From positions 682,001 to 746,000 of the forward strand of contig NZ_JAIUZP010000001.1 in the NCBI RefSeq assembly GCF_020171315.1: a stretch of DNA of 64,000 bases, written 5' to 3'. Below the pieces are notes generated by a model. That model did no database searches, was not told where the DNA came from, and was given only the letters and a program-made list of their open reading frames with translations. The position numbers were made by a program, and so were the translations under genes. Positions 1 through 7,952 of this stretch are shown here, piece after piece (within the stretch, counting starts at the first letter, position 1; each line of letters begins with the position of its first letter). Source of the DNA: Pseudooceanicola nanhaiensis. GTDB taxonomy: Bacteria > Pseudomonadota > Alphaproteobacteria > Rhodobacterales > Rhodobacteraceae.

Positions 1-69
1 GGTCATGCCCGAGACGTAGAGGCCGGTGCCGAACAGGCCGCCGGCGAGGAAGGCAAAGAGGTTGCGCAT
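1..69 (-). CDS. YeeE/YedE (DUF6691) family membrane protein, partial
   Basis: Only the first 23 residues are inside the window; the gene continues past base 1. The start reads MRNLFAFLAGGLFGTGLYVSGMT, a glycine-rich first membrane helix typical of the second half of split YeeE/YedE sulfur-transport proteins. Its ATG overlaps the TGA of the upstream YeeE gene (TGATG), so the two are translationally coupled. In the family, paired YeeE/YedE halves are thought to move thiosulfate or other reduced sulfur across the inner membrane. The assignment rests on the short N-terminus and the pairing. Confidence 0.7.
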   Translation of the reverse strand, partial: MRNLFAFLAGGLFGTGLYVSGMT

Positions 70-494
70 CAGATCACCCCCAGGATTTCACGGAAGAGCG
101 CGACGGTCAGACCGCCTGCGAGGATGTAGAACACGGTGGCCACGATCCCGCGCAGCGACAGCCGCGAGATGCCGCAGACCCCGTGACCGGAGGTGCAGCC
201 ATTGGCGAACCGCGTGCCGACGCCGACCAGCAGCCCCGCGATGGCGATGACCACGAAATTGGAGGTCAGGTGCGTGTCCACCCGCCCGAAGAGCGGGGTC
301 AGCACCAGCGGCAGCAGGAAGACCGCGGCGAGGAAGCTGATCCGCTCCGCCGCCGTGTCGCGGCCCGAGCCGTCCACGAGACCGCCGATGATGCCCGAGG
401 CACCCATGATCCGTCCGTTGAAGAGAAGGTAGACCGCGCCGCCCGTGCCGATCAGCAGCCCGCCCAGAAGACCGAGAATCCAGTCCATTGGCAT
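69..494 (-). CDS. YeeE/YedE family sulfur transport protein
   Basis: A 141-residue inner-membrane protein with about four hydrophobic helices. It carries the family signature around residues 96-108 (NGCTSGHGVCGIS), whose cysteines are proposed to handle sulfur in YeeE thiosulfate transporters. It is about half the length of E. coli YeeE, as expected for split versions that work with a second small subunit, and that partner starts at its stop codon. It lies 78 bases downstream of the persulfide dioxygenase gene and probably belongs to the same operon. Start at 494; an ATG at 488 is also possible. The substrate is inferred from the family. Confidence 0.85.
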   Translation of the reverse strand: MPMDWILGLLGGLLIGTGGAVYLLFNGRIMGASGIIGGLVDGSGRDTAAERISFLAAVFLLPLVLTPLFGRVDTHLTSNFVVIAIAGLLVGVGTRFANGCTSGHGVCGISRLSLRGIVATVFYILAGGLTVALFREILGVI

Positions 495-572
495 GAGGGA
501 ATTCCATGTATTGGAGGGGGGAGGAGGCAGGCGCCCGTGGCGTCTGCCCCCGAGAGGGAGGGAAGGGGGCGG

Positions 573-1436
573 TCAGAGCTTGTTGACCGGCACCTTCAGG
601 AAGACATCGCCCTTTTCGTCTGCGGGCGGCATCTGGCCCGCGCGCATGTTCACCTGCAGCGAGGGGATGATCAGCTTGGGCATGGCCAGCGTCGCATCAC
701 GGGCGTCGCGCATGGCCACGAAATCCTCGGCCGACTTGCCTTGGCCGACGTGGATGTTGAGCGCCTTCTGCTCGCCCACGGTGGTTTCCCAGGCATAGTC
801 ATCGCGGCCCGGCGCTTTGTAATCATGGCCCACGAAGATCCGCGTTTCATCGGGAAGCGACAGGATTTTCTGGATTGATTCGAAGAGCGTGGCCGAAGAC
901 CCGCCCGGAAAGTCGCAGCGCGCGGTGCCGAAATCGGGCATGAAGAGCGTATCGCCTACGAAAGCGGCATCGCCGATCACATAGGTAAGACACGCCGGCG
1001 TATGGCCCGGTGTATGCAGCACGTCGCCGCGCAACTGCCCGATGTGGAAGCTGTCGCCCTCGGCGAAAAGCGCATCGAACTGCGAGCCGTCGCGCTGGAA
1101 CTCGGTGCCCTCGTTGAAGACCTTGCCGAAGGTGTCCTGCACGATGCGGATGTTGTCCCCGATGCCGATCTTGCCGCCCACCTCGCGCTGGATGTAGGGC
1201 GCGGCCGAGAGGTGGTCCGCGTGGACGTGGCTTTCGAGAAGCCATTGAACGTCAAGGTTGTTTTCCTTGACGAATGCGATGATCGCATCCGCCGAACGGG
1301 TGTCCGTGCGGCCGGAGGAATAGTCGAAGTCCAGAACCGAATCGATCACCGCCGCGGCGCGGCCTTCGGGCTCGCGGACGACGTAGGAGATCGTGTTCGT
1401 GGCTTCGTCGAAGAAGGCGTGAACAATGGGTTTCAT
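573..1436 (-). CDS. blh: Metallo-beta-lactamase fold persulfide dioxygenase (Blh/ETHE1-like)
   Basis: A 287-residue MBL-fold hydrolase with the metal motif HVHADHL near residues 70-76 and later ligands in HTPGH, GDTLF and GHDY. Length and the C-terminal LQVNMRAG stretch match the Blh branch. Blh oxidises glutathione persulfide to sulfite in the cytoplasm and is usually encoded with YeeE/YedE and the sulfide-sensing repressor BigR. Here the two YeeE halves follow, but no bigR is visible upstream in this window. An inverted repeat covering a promoter lies directly upstream (1453-1489). The role in sulfide detoxification is inferred from family and neighbours. Confidence 0.85.
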   Translation of the reverse strand: MKPIVHAFFDEATNTISYVVREPEGRAAAVIDSVLDFDYSSGRTDTRSADAIIAFVKENNLDVQWLLESHVHADHLSAAPYIQREVGGKIGIGDNIRIVQDTFGKVFNEGTEFQRDGSQFDALFAEGDSFHIGQLRGDVLHTPGHTPACLTYVIGDAAFVGDTLFMPDFGTARCDFPGGSSATLFESIQKILSLPDETRIFVGHDYKAPGRDDYAWETTVGEQKALNIHVGQGKSAEDFVAMRDARDATLAMPKLIIPSLQVNMRAGQMPPADEKGDVFLKVPVNKL

Positions 1437-1782
1437 GGTGATGTCCTCTGCTTTGCATCTACATATATAGAAAATGGCATATGATGCAAGGGATCTTTGC
1501 TTAAGTGCTTGTTAGCCGTTCTGAATACATCGCGTCGACGCGGCTGCCGGATGCTGCGCCGCGGCTTGGCAGGGCGACGCCGAGTCGCGGCTTTATACAA
1601 GGCTTTCAACGAAATGGACGGTTGGCAGAACAAAATATGATCCGTAGTCTGTCCCGGTCATGTCACGCACGGGCTGGCACCGGGTTCGAGGAGGGAACCC
1701 CTGCCACATTGCTGTTGCGTCGTGATCGGATCCCCGGGGGTGACGACGTCCGGGGGCCATTTGGTCAAGGGGAGGAACTTTG
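1437..1782. other. Intergenic region with divergent promoters
   Basis: This 346-base stretch separates the divergent persulfide dioxygenase gene and a small + strand gene. Besides the inverted repeat at 1453-1489 it holds an AT-rich patch around 1620-1650 that may contain the + strand promoter. Open frames here have no recognisable protein sequence. Confidence 0.5.
1453..1489 (-). promoter_or_regulatory. Promoter with inverted repeat, candidate BigR/SqrR-type operator
   Basis: Perfect 7-base arms TTGCATC (1453-1459) and GATGCAA (1483-1489) flank an AT-rich core. On the minus strand a -35-like TTGCAT (1489-1484) and a -10-like TATATG (1467-1462) sit 16 bases apart inside the repeat, about 25 bases before the gene start. 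A repressor bound here would cover the promoter. BigR-family repressors bind such AT-rich dyads upstream of blh; assignment to BigR is inference. Confidence 0.5.
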
Positions 1783-1998
1783 ATGACTCATGCAGAACTC
1801 GAAACCCGGCTGTCGGAGCTGAAGTCGCAGATCGCCAATGCCGCGCCCGGTGCGCGCCATGTCCATCTCGACGGGCTCAACAAGTTGGTGACCGATTTTT
1901 CGCATCACGGCACCGAGGTGCCCTCGCATCTGCGCCGCCTGCAGGACGAGTTGACGAACGAAGCCATCGAGGCCCGGTTCGACAACCTGCCGGTGTGA
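1783..1998 (+). CDS. Small conserved-looking protein of unknown function
   Basis: A 71-residue soluble, probably helical protein without signal peptide or membrane segment. The ATG at 1783 has a good ribosome site (GGAGG at 1771-1775), and a strong intrinsic terminator follows at 2044, so it looks like a single-gene transcript. Composition is charged, with a histidine patch (HLDG, SHHG) but no metal motif that I recognise. I do not know its family. The clear start signal and terminator make a real gene likely. Confidence 0.75.
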   Translation: MTHAELETRLSELKSQIANAAPGARHVHLDGLNKLVTDFSHHGTEVPSHLRRLQDELTNEAIEARFDNLPV

Positions 1999-2043
1999 CC
2001 TATCTTTGCCCTGACGGGCGAAACCTGACGTTGTGACCTTGCG

Positions 2044-2080
2044 CCGCCCGTCTCTATGACGGGCGGTTTGCTTTTGTTTT
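2044..2080 (+). terminator. Intrinsic terminator
   Basis: A perfect 9-base-pair stem (2044-2052 with 2058-2066), loop TCTAT, followed by a T-rich run to 2080. It ends the small gene at 1783-1998. Confidence 0.9.
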
Positions 2081-2200
2081 CACATCAAATTTTTCATCTG
2101 CTGCAACCGGGTCTTGCCATTCAGGGTTGTATGAACAATTCTTGCGCGACCGAGTTGAAGCGTTCCGGGGCAACAGGAACGAAGACGGGATGGGGCAAAA

Positions 2201-4231
2201 TTGGCAGCTAGCGTGACTTTCCGGATCGAGGACCGCATCGCGATCATCTCGCTTGCGAATCCGCCGATCAACGCGCTGACCCCCCGGATGCGCAACGCCC
2301 TAGCCGAGGCGCTCGACCGGGCCGAGGCCGAGGACTGCCGTGGCGTGGTGATCGAGGGCACGGAGGATGTCTTTGCCTCCGGGCTCACGCTCAATGAATA
2401 CGACGATGGTTTGCAGGATATCTCGCTGGCCGAGCTGAACCGCCGGGTCGAGACCTTTCCCAAGCCCGTCGTGGTGCGGCTCGCCGGGCTGGTGAGCGGC
2501 GGCGGGCTGGAGCTGGCACTGGCCGCCCATTGGCGCGTCGGCACGGAAACCGTCCGCCTTGCCTTGCCGGACCTCGGCATCGGGCTGATCCCCGGGGCAG
2601 GGGGCACCCAGCGGCTGCCGCGTCTCGTCGGCGGCGAGGCGGCGCTGAACCTCATCCTTTCGCGACAGGCGGCCGGGCCCAGCTGGCCGGCCTTCAAGCT
2701 GGTAGTGGACGAGGTGCACCGCGCCGAGACCGCCCACAGGGCCGCGGTCGATTCCGCCCTGCGTCTGGCCGAGCGTGGCGACTGGCCCCTCAGCGCCGAG
2801 CGCACCGGCGGTCTGGAGGAGGGCGATGCCTTCCGGCAGGCGGTCGAGAAGCGCCGCGCGGCCTACCTCGAGGCCAATCGCCGGGCCGAGCTGGAGGTGG
2901 TGAACTGCGTCGAGGCGGCGCTGCTTATGCCCTTCGAGGCCGGGCTCGAGCTGGAGGCGACGATCTACGAGGAGCTCGTGGACAGCAACCATTCCGCCGC
3001 CCTGCGCCATGCCCGCAAGGCCGAGCGGCGTGCGGCCTCCATCGCGATGAAGCAGCGCAGCAACCCGCTGACCACCGTCGGCGTGGCCTATGCCGGGCCG
3101 CTGGCCGCGCAGGCCGTCGCCGAGATGCTGGTGGCCGGGCTCTCGGTCAAGCTGGCCGACCCGGATCAGCGCGCCCGCGAGACGCTGGTCCGCGCGGTGA
3201 CCCGCGAGCTGGAGACCATGGCAGAGGCGCGCAGTTCCGGCGCCGGTCTGGAGCCGGGCGAAGTGCTGCGCCAGTTGCAGATGTCGCCGGACATGTCGTC
3301 GCTGGCCGGGCAGAGCGTGCTGGTCGAAGGCGCCCCCGACACCGAGAAGGCCAAGCGGGCGGCGCTCTCCGCGCTCTCCATGCTGGGCCGGGTGCTGGGC
3401 GGGCCGCCGCCCATCCTCTCGCTGACCCACCACCTTGACGTGGCCGCACTCGCCCCGGCGCCATTGAAGGGCAAGGTCGCGGGCCTGTCGCTGGCGCACC
3501 GGTCGTTCCCGGCGCCGCTGGCGGAATTCTCCGCGCCCAAGGGCGAGGAGGAGGCGCTGGTCAACGGCGCGGTCCGCTTTGCCACCGCGCTCGGGCGGCG
3601 GGCGGTGCGGCTCTTCCCGACGCCGCAGGCGGCCTCGGCCAGCATGGTTCTGACGGCGGCGCTGCTGGCGGCGGCCGATGCGCTGACCGCGCGGGGGATC
3701 GAGCCCGGGCAGGTCGATGCGGCGATGCGCAGCTGGGGGATGCGGCGCGGGCCCTACCAGATGATCACGGAATTGCCCGCCGACGTGCTGTCCCGGGCGC
3801 GGATCGCCTTTGGCGATCTCGACGGGCTGTCTCTGAAGCGGCTGGCCGAGCGGGGCGGCGTGGTGCCGGAGCCCTCCCCGGAAGACCCGCAGCCCCTCGT
3901 GGGTCTGGCCCCGGGATCGGGCGAAGACGGCGCCTGGACGCCGGTGGACGTGCGCCGGGCCTGTCTCGCGGCGGTGGTCAACACGGGCACGGGTCTGCTG
4001 GATCAGGGGCTCGTGGCGCGGCCGCTGGTGCTGGATGCGGTGGCGCTCATGGGGCTGGGCTATGCCCCCAGCACGGGCGGGCCGATGAAGGCGGCGGAAC
4101 TGCGCGGCCTCTTCGAATACGTCAAGCGCTGCCGGGCGCTTGCGCCGCTGAACCCGCTGCTCTGGACGCCGCATCCGCTCTTGGTGAAGCTGCAGCGCGA
4201 AGGCGTGGTCTTCGACCGGATGAACGGCTGA
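2201..4231 (+). CDS. Divergent FadB/FadJ-like enoyl-CoA hydratase/3-hydroxyacyl-CoA dehydrogenase
   Basis: A 676-residue two-domain protein with the layout of the fatty acid oxidation multifunctional enzyme. Residues 1-190 are a crotonase domain with the oxyanion-hole stretch SGGGLELA and GLIPGAGGTQRL. About 290-480 is a Rossmann-type dehydrogenase domain, and the rest is the C-terminal helical domain. The first crotonase catalytic glutamate is kept (E104), but the second is aspartate (D124). The dinucleotide loop (GVAYAG near 292) and the usual HFFNP motif of the dehydrogenase are poorly conserved. The start appears to be TTG at 2201; GTG at 2213 is an alternative. Either activity may be altered or lost. 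Confidence 0.75.
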   Translation: MAASVTFRIEDRIAIISLANPPINALTPRMRNALAEALDRAEAEDCRGVVIEGTEDVFASGLTLNEYDDGLQDISLAELNRRVETFPKPVVVRLAGLVSGGGLELALAAHWRVGTETVRLALPDLGIGLIPGAGGTQRLPRLVGGEAALNLILSRQAAGPSWPAFKLVVDEVHRAETAHRAAVDSALRLAERGDWPLSAERTGGLEEGDAFRQAVEKRRAAYLEANRRAELEVVNCVEAALLMPFEAGLELEATIYEELVDSNHSAALRHARKAERRAASIAMKQRSNPLTTVGVAYAGPLAAQAVAEMLVAGLSVKLADPDQRARETLVRAVTRELETMAEARSSGAGLEPGEVLRQLQMSPDMSSLAGQSVLVEGAPDTEKAKRAALSALSMLGRVLGGPPPILSLTHHLDVAALAPAPLKGKVAGLSLAHRSFPAPLAEFSAPKGEEEALVNGAVRFATALGRRAVRLFPTPQAASASMVLTAALLAAADALTARGIEPGQVDAAMRSWGMRRGPYQMITELPADVLSRARIAFGDLDGLSLKRLAERGGVVPEPSPEDPQPLVGLAPGSGEDGAWTPVDVRRACLAAVVNTGTGLLDQGLVARPLVLDAVALMGLGYAPSTGGPMKAAELRGLFEYVKRCRALAPLNPLLWTPHPLLVKLQREGVVFDRMNG

Positions 4232-4237
4232 CCCGGG

Positions 4238-4453
4238 TCAGCCCAGGGCGATGCCCGCGATCACGATGATCAGCCCCATGACCGAAAGCAGCAGAGAGCC
4301 CAGGTTCAGGGGGATCACCTTCCGGATCACCTCGCGCAGCGCGTCGTCGTCGAGGCCCGCCCGGCGCGCCCGGCTGACCTTCACGATGGCCCAGATGAGC
4401 CCGACAAGGCCGATCAGCGAAAGCGCGGCGCCGCCCCAGATAAGCGTTTGCAT
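4238..4453 (-). CDS. Small two-helix membrane protein
   Basis: A 71-residue protein with two hydrophobic helices (about residues 4-25 and 50-70) joined by a basic and acidic loop (SRARRAGLDDDALREVIRKV). The ATG at 4453 was chosen because the protein then begins directly with the first helix. It ends six bases from the convergent FadB-like gene. The family is conserved-looking but I cannot name a function. Confidence 0.7.
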   Translation of the reverse strand: MQTLIWGGAALSLIGLVGLIWAIVKVSRARRAGLDDDALREVIRKVIPLNLGSLLLSVMGLIIVIAGIALG

Positions 4454-4599
4454 GTGGTCTCGTCCCCTGTCTCGTGAGCTTTCCCCGCGCCTAAAGGATC
4501 GGCCCCGTCCGCGCAAGCCTGCCGGGACGGGCTGCCGGGACTTGCCGTGGCCCGCGCGGACGGCTAGCTAGGGGCACTCAGGCAAGACAGAGGTGTGCG

Positions 4600-4860
4600 A
4601 TGGAAGACGACGCAATCGAGGCCAACTACCGCGTGACGGCGGGCGAGCTGCGCCAGTTCATCGAACGGTACGAGCGGCTGGAGACCGAGAAGAAGGACAT
4701 CGCCGAGCAGCAGAAGGAAGTCATGGCAGAGGCCAAGGGCCGCGGCTACGACACCAAGGTCATGCGCAAGGTGATCTCGCTGCGCAAGCGCGACAAGGAC
4801 GACATCGCCGAGGAAGAAGCGATCCTCGAGATGTACAAGGAAGCGCTCGGCATGAGCTGA
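4600..4860 (+). CDS. GapR-like DNA-binding protein (DUF2312 family)
   Basis: An 86-residue, highly charged, all-helical protein. The pattern RVTAGELRQFIERYERLETEKKDI, then a long helix with KGRGYD and KVMRKVISLRK, matches the DUF2312/GapR family. GapR of Caulobacter is a nucleoid-associated protein that clamps overtwisted DNA ahead of polymerases; many alphaproteobacteria carry one or more copies. The length is typical. A single-gene unit with a strong terminator at 4884. Whether this copy is the essential GapR or a paralogue cannot be told from sequence alone. Confidence 0.88.
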   Translation: MEDDAIEANYRVTAGELRQFIERYERLETEKKDIAEQQKEVMAEAKGRGYDTKVMRKVISLRKRDKDDIAEEEAILEMYKEALGMS

Positions 4861-4883
4861 GCCACCGCCCCGCGATGAAGCGC

Positions 4884-4919
4884 AAAGGCGCGATCTCCTC
4901 CTGGAGACGCGCCTTTTTT
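4884..4919 (+). terminator. Intrinsic terminator of the GapR-like gene
   Basis: Arms AAAGGCGCG (4884-4892) and CGCGCCTTT (4908-4916) with an inner TCTCC/GGAGA stem and TCCT loop, followed by a T run. Confidence 0.9.
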
Positions 4920-5040
4920 CGTGGCCCGACCCGACCGAGGCGCGCGCGGGCCGCAAAACAGCACAATCAAGCCCCCGTGCCCCCAAGGCCGCGCGCCGCA
5001 CCCACCACCGGGGCGGCCCCCTTCGGGACCCCATTTGATT

Positions 5041-5100
5041 TCCGTTTCGCAAATATCCTCGGGGGGTGGGGCGCAGCCCCGGGGGGGCAGACAGCCCCCC
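5041..5100. repeat. GC-rich intergenic double-hairpin element (REP-like)
   Basis: A segment starting TTTCGCAAATATCCTCGGGG is followed by two back-to-back hairpins: GGGGC-GCA-GCCCC (5068-5080) and GGGGGGC-AGACA-GCCCCCC (5082-5100). I recall similar C/G-tract elements after CGCAAATATCCTCGG as common intergenic repeats in Rhodobacteraceae, but only one copy is in this window, so the repeat status is from memory. It could also act as a terminator region for the minus-strand gene that ends at 5153. Confidence 0.5.
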
Positions 5101-5152
5101 AGCACCATCGTGGCCTCCACCCGGTGCGACAGGCTCACCCCGTCGCCCCCGC

Positions 5153-6028
5153 TCAGGTCGACAGGAACCGCACGCCCTCCATGGCCGCGATCCGGGCGCA
5201 ATCGGCGTCGTATTCCTCCGTCAGGTCCTCGATCAGCTGCTCGTCCCAGCCCGGCAGGTCCAGTTCCTCCTCCAGCGCGCCTTCCAGCGCGTATTTGTCG
5301 AGGAAGGCCGCCATGACCCGGTGCTTCTGGGGATCGTTCAGGTTCGGATGCGCCTTCAGGTAGGCGCGGAACCGCTGCATCCCCTCGCGGCTCATGATCT
5401 CGATCAGCAGGTCGAAGCCGCCGGTGATCTTCTGCCCCGTGGGCAGGTCGGCCATGGCGCGGATGATCTGCGCCCAGAGGAAGGGCGTGTCCTCATTGCT
5501 CCAGACCGTCAGCTTCAGCCGGGGCACGTAGCCCTGAATGCGCTCGATCATGTCGGACCAGCGCAGCTGCATCGGGTCGTAGCCCGAGAGGAACGCCGCA
5601 AGGTCGTCATCGGGCGCAAGGTTGAAGAGCGCGGGCAGGAAGGTCGCGGGGTTGCGCAGCGCGAGGAAGAGATGGATCTCGTCCTCGGGGAAGAGCGCGC
5701 AGAACTGGCGCAGCTTCTCTTCCGCCATCGGGTAGAGCCCGCCGGGCCCCACCGCCAGCTTGGGCACGCAGAAGAAGTTGTCGTTCGACAGCACCATGCG
5801 GCTGCCTTCCTCCTCCTCGAGGATCGCGTCCAGCAGGATGCCGCGCGCCCCCAGCGTCGGCGGCGCATAGGCCAGCCCGTGCAGCGCATCGCGCAGCAGA
5901 CGGCGGTACTTGGAGGGGCCGGGGATCAGGACACCGCGCTGCAGGAACTCCTGCTTGTTGCGCAGCAGGGTCTTCATCAGCCGGTCCTCGTCCGTCGCAT
6001 GGGCGCCTGCGTGAAGAATGATCTGCAT
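5153..6028 (-). CDS. Hypothetical protein, sulfotransferase-like fold suspected
   Basis: A 291-residue cytoplasmic protein with no signal peptide. It opens with MQIILHAGAHATDEDRLMKTLL, which resembles the nucleotide-sulfate binding start of sulfotransferase-like proteins (hxGxHKTGT...). Later parts read like Rhodobacteraceae hypothetical proteins annotated as glycosyl or sulfotransferases (FLALRNPATFLPALF). The canonical PAPS loop is not complete, so no activity is claimed. It stands alone, divergent from the iron permease gene. Confidence 0.6.
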   Translation of the reverse strand: MQIILHAGAHATDEDRLMKTLLRNKQEFLQRGVLIPGPSKYRRLLRDALHGLAYAPPTLGARGILLDAILEEEEGSRMVLSNDNFFCVPKLAVGPGGLYPMAEEKLRQFCALFPEDEIHLFLALRNPATFLPALFNLAPDDDLAAFLSGYDPMQLRWSDMIERIQGYVPRLKLTVWSNEDTPFLWAQIIRAMADLPTGQKITGGFDLLIEIMSREGMQRFRAYLKAHPNLNDPQKHRVMAAFLDKYALEGALEEELDLPGWDEQLIEDLTEEYDADCARIAAMEGVRFLST

Positions 6029-6112
6029 CTGTCGTCCTGAACCTACACGTACCTCGGCGCAGGATAGAGCCCTGCGCTGGACAGGGAAAGCGGATTGCGG
6101 CTAGACGGGAGC

Positions 6113-7840
6113 ATGGTCTCGAACGTGTCGCCGCAACCCCACGATCCAACCTCTCAAGGACCCGGTCCGGGGGCCGGGGGCGCTGCCCCTGCTCGCCGCC
6201 TGACGGGCGTGCCCTCGCTCTGGTCGGCCGGGGCGGTGGTCATTGCCGTGATCGTCATCCTGCCGATCCTCTCTGTCCTCTGGATCGCGCTGACGCCGAC
6301 CTCGGCCAACATCTGGCCGCACCTGATCCAGACGACCCTGCCGCGCTATCTCAAGAACACGCTGATCCTGATGGGGGCGGTCGGGCTGCTGACCGCCATG
6401 GTGGGCAGCGGGGCGGCATGGATCGTCACGCGCTACCGCTTCCCGGGTGATCGCTGGCTGGAGTGGCTGCTGCTGCTGCCGCTGGCAATCCCGGCCTATG
6501 TCGGGGCCTATGCGCTGGTGGACCTGCTGGAATACGCAGGCCCCGTGCAGACGTGGCTGCGCGGGCTGATGGGCTGGAAGACGGCGCGGGACTACTGGTT
6601 CCCCGAGATCCGCTCGCTGGGGGCCGCGATCCTCGTGCTCTCTGCTGCCCTCTATCCTTACGTCTACCTGCTGACCCGCGCGGCCTTCCGCGAACAATCG
6701 GGCGGGGGCGAGGAAGTGGCCCGCTCGCTCGGCGCCGGGCCCTTCGCCCGGTTCCGCCGGATCGGCCTGCCGCTGGCCCGTCCCGCGATTGCCGCCGGTG
6801 TCGCCGTGGTGATGATGGAGACGATCAACGATTTCGGCACGGTGGATTACTTCGCGGTGCAGACGCTGACCACCGGCATCTTCTCCACGTGGCTCGACGG
6901 GAACAACGCCAGCGGCGCGGCGCAGATCGCCTGTGTGATCCTCACCATGGTGATCCTGCTGGTGCTGCTGGAAAAGGGCTCGCGCCGGCGCAGCAAGTTC
7001 TACAACCTCGGCAGCCGCCACCGGCCCGTGACCCGCGTCCGCCTCACCGGGGTGGCGGCCTGGGCCGCGACGGCGCTCTGCGCGCTGCCGGTCCTCGCGG
7101 GCTTCGTGCTGCCGGCGGGCGTGATCCTCAGCCATGCGGTCGACCATGCGGGCGCCTGGACCGACCCGGCGCTGCTGAGCGCGCTTCTCAACACCCTGGC
7201 GGTGGGCGGCATCGCGGCGGTGCTGACGGTGCTGGCGGCGGTCTTCCTCGTCTACGGCGTGCGCCTGTCGGGCCACCGCCTGCCGCGCCTGCTGATGCCG
7301 GTGACGACGATCGGCTATGCCGCGCCCGGCGCGGTGCTGGGGGTGGGCATCCTGATCCCGCTGGCGCAGCTGGATCACGGGTTGGCGGATTTCGTCGAGG
7401 GTACGTTGAGCGTGGACATCGGCCTGATCCTCACCGGCTCGGCCTTCGCCCTCGTGCTGGCCTATTGCGTGCGCTTCTTCGCCATCGCGCAGGGGGCCTC
7501 GGATGCCGCCATGGGGCGGGTGTCGCCCTCGCTGCCCATGGCCGCGCGTTCGCTGGGGCGCAGCCACCGCAACGTGCTGGGGGCGGTCTATTTCCCGCTG
7601 ATCCGGGGCACGCTGGCCTCGGCGCTGCTGCTGGTCTTCGTGGACTGCGTGAAGGAACTGCCCGCCACGCTGCTGCTGCGGCCCTTCAACTACGACACGC
7701 TGGCGACCCGGGTGCATGAGCAGGCCAGCCTCGAGAGGCTGGGGCAGGCGGCCCCGGCGGCGATCCTCGTGATTGTCGTGGGGCTGGTGGCCGTGGGCCT
7801 GCTGGCGCGCTCCAGCCGCGAGAACTGGGGCCGGGACTGA
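6113..7840 (+). CDS. Ferric iron ABC transporter permease (FbpB/AfuB type)
   Basis: A 575-residue protein made of two fused permease domains, about 12 helices in all, as in FbpB/SfuB/HitB. Each half has an EAA loop for the ATPase: EVARSLGAGPFARFRRIGLP near residue 208 and MAARSLGRSHRNVLGAVYFP near 470. The C-terminal KELPATLLLRPFNYDTLATRV is a hallmark of ferric iron permeases. No binding protein or ATPase gene is next to it, so partners must be encoded elsewhere. ATG at 6113 chosen; TTG at 6095 would add six residues. Confidence 0.87.
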   Translation: MVSNVSPQPHDPTSQGPGPGAGGAAPARRLTGVPSLWSAGAVVIAVIVILPILSVLWIALTPTSANIWPHLIQTTLPRYLKNTLILMGAVGLLTAMVGSGAAWIVTRYRFPGDRWLEWLLLLPLAIPAYVGAYALVDLLEYAGPVQTWLRGLMGWKTARDYWFPEIRSLGAAILVLSAALYPYVYLLTRAAFREQSGGGEEVARSLGAGPFARFRRIGLPLARPAIAAGVAVVMMETINDFGTVDYFAVQTLTTGIFSTWLDGNNASGAAQIACVILTMVILLVLLEKGSRRRSKFYNLGSRHRPVTRVRLTGVAAWAATALCALPVLAGFVLPAGVILSHAVDHAGAWTDPALLSALLNTLAVGGIAAVLTVLAAVFLVYGVRLSGHRLPRLLMPVTTIGYAAPGAVLGVGILIPLAQLDHGLADFVEGTLSVDIGLILTGSAFALVLAYCVRFFAIAQGASDAAMGRVSPSLPMAARSLGRSHRNVLGAVYFPLIRGTLASALLLVFVDCVKELPATLLLRPFNYDTLATRVHEQASLERLGQAAPAAILVIVVGLVAVGLLARSSRENWGRD

Positions 7841-7888
7841 TCCCTGCGCGGGCCGGGCACGGCGCGCATCCCTCAGCTTGAAACGTCA

Positions 7889-7920
7889 GGAGCCGCCCGG
7901 TGGATGCGCCGGGCGGCTCC
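7889..7920. terminator. Bidirectional hairpin between convergent genes
   Basis: A perfect 12-base-pair stem (7889-7900 with 7909-7920) with an 8-base loop. It lies between the convergent iron permease and hypE genes and has no clear T run on either side. Confidence 0.6.
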
Positions 7921-7952
7921 GTCCTGCGCAGGCCTGTCCCGAAGGACCCGCC

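Noticed and set aside
1505-1783. A 92-codon + strand frame between the persulfide dioxygenase and the small gene
   Set aside because: It overlaps promoter-like DNA and the ribosome site of the next gene, and shows no protein-like composition.
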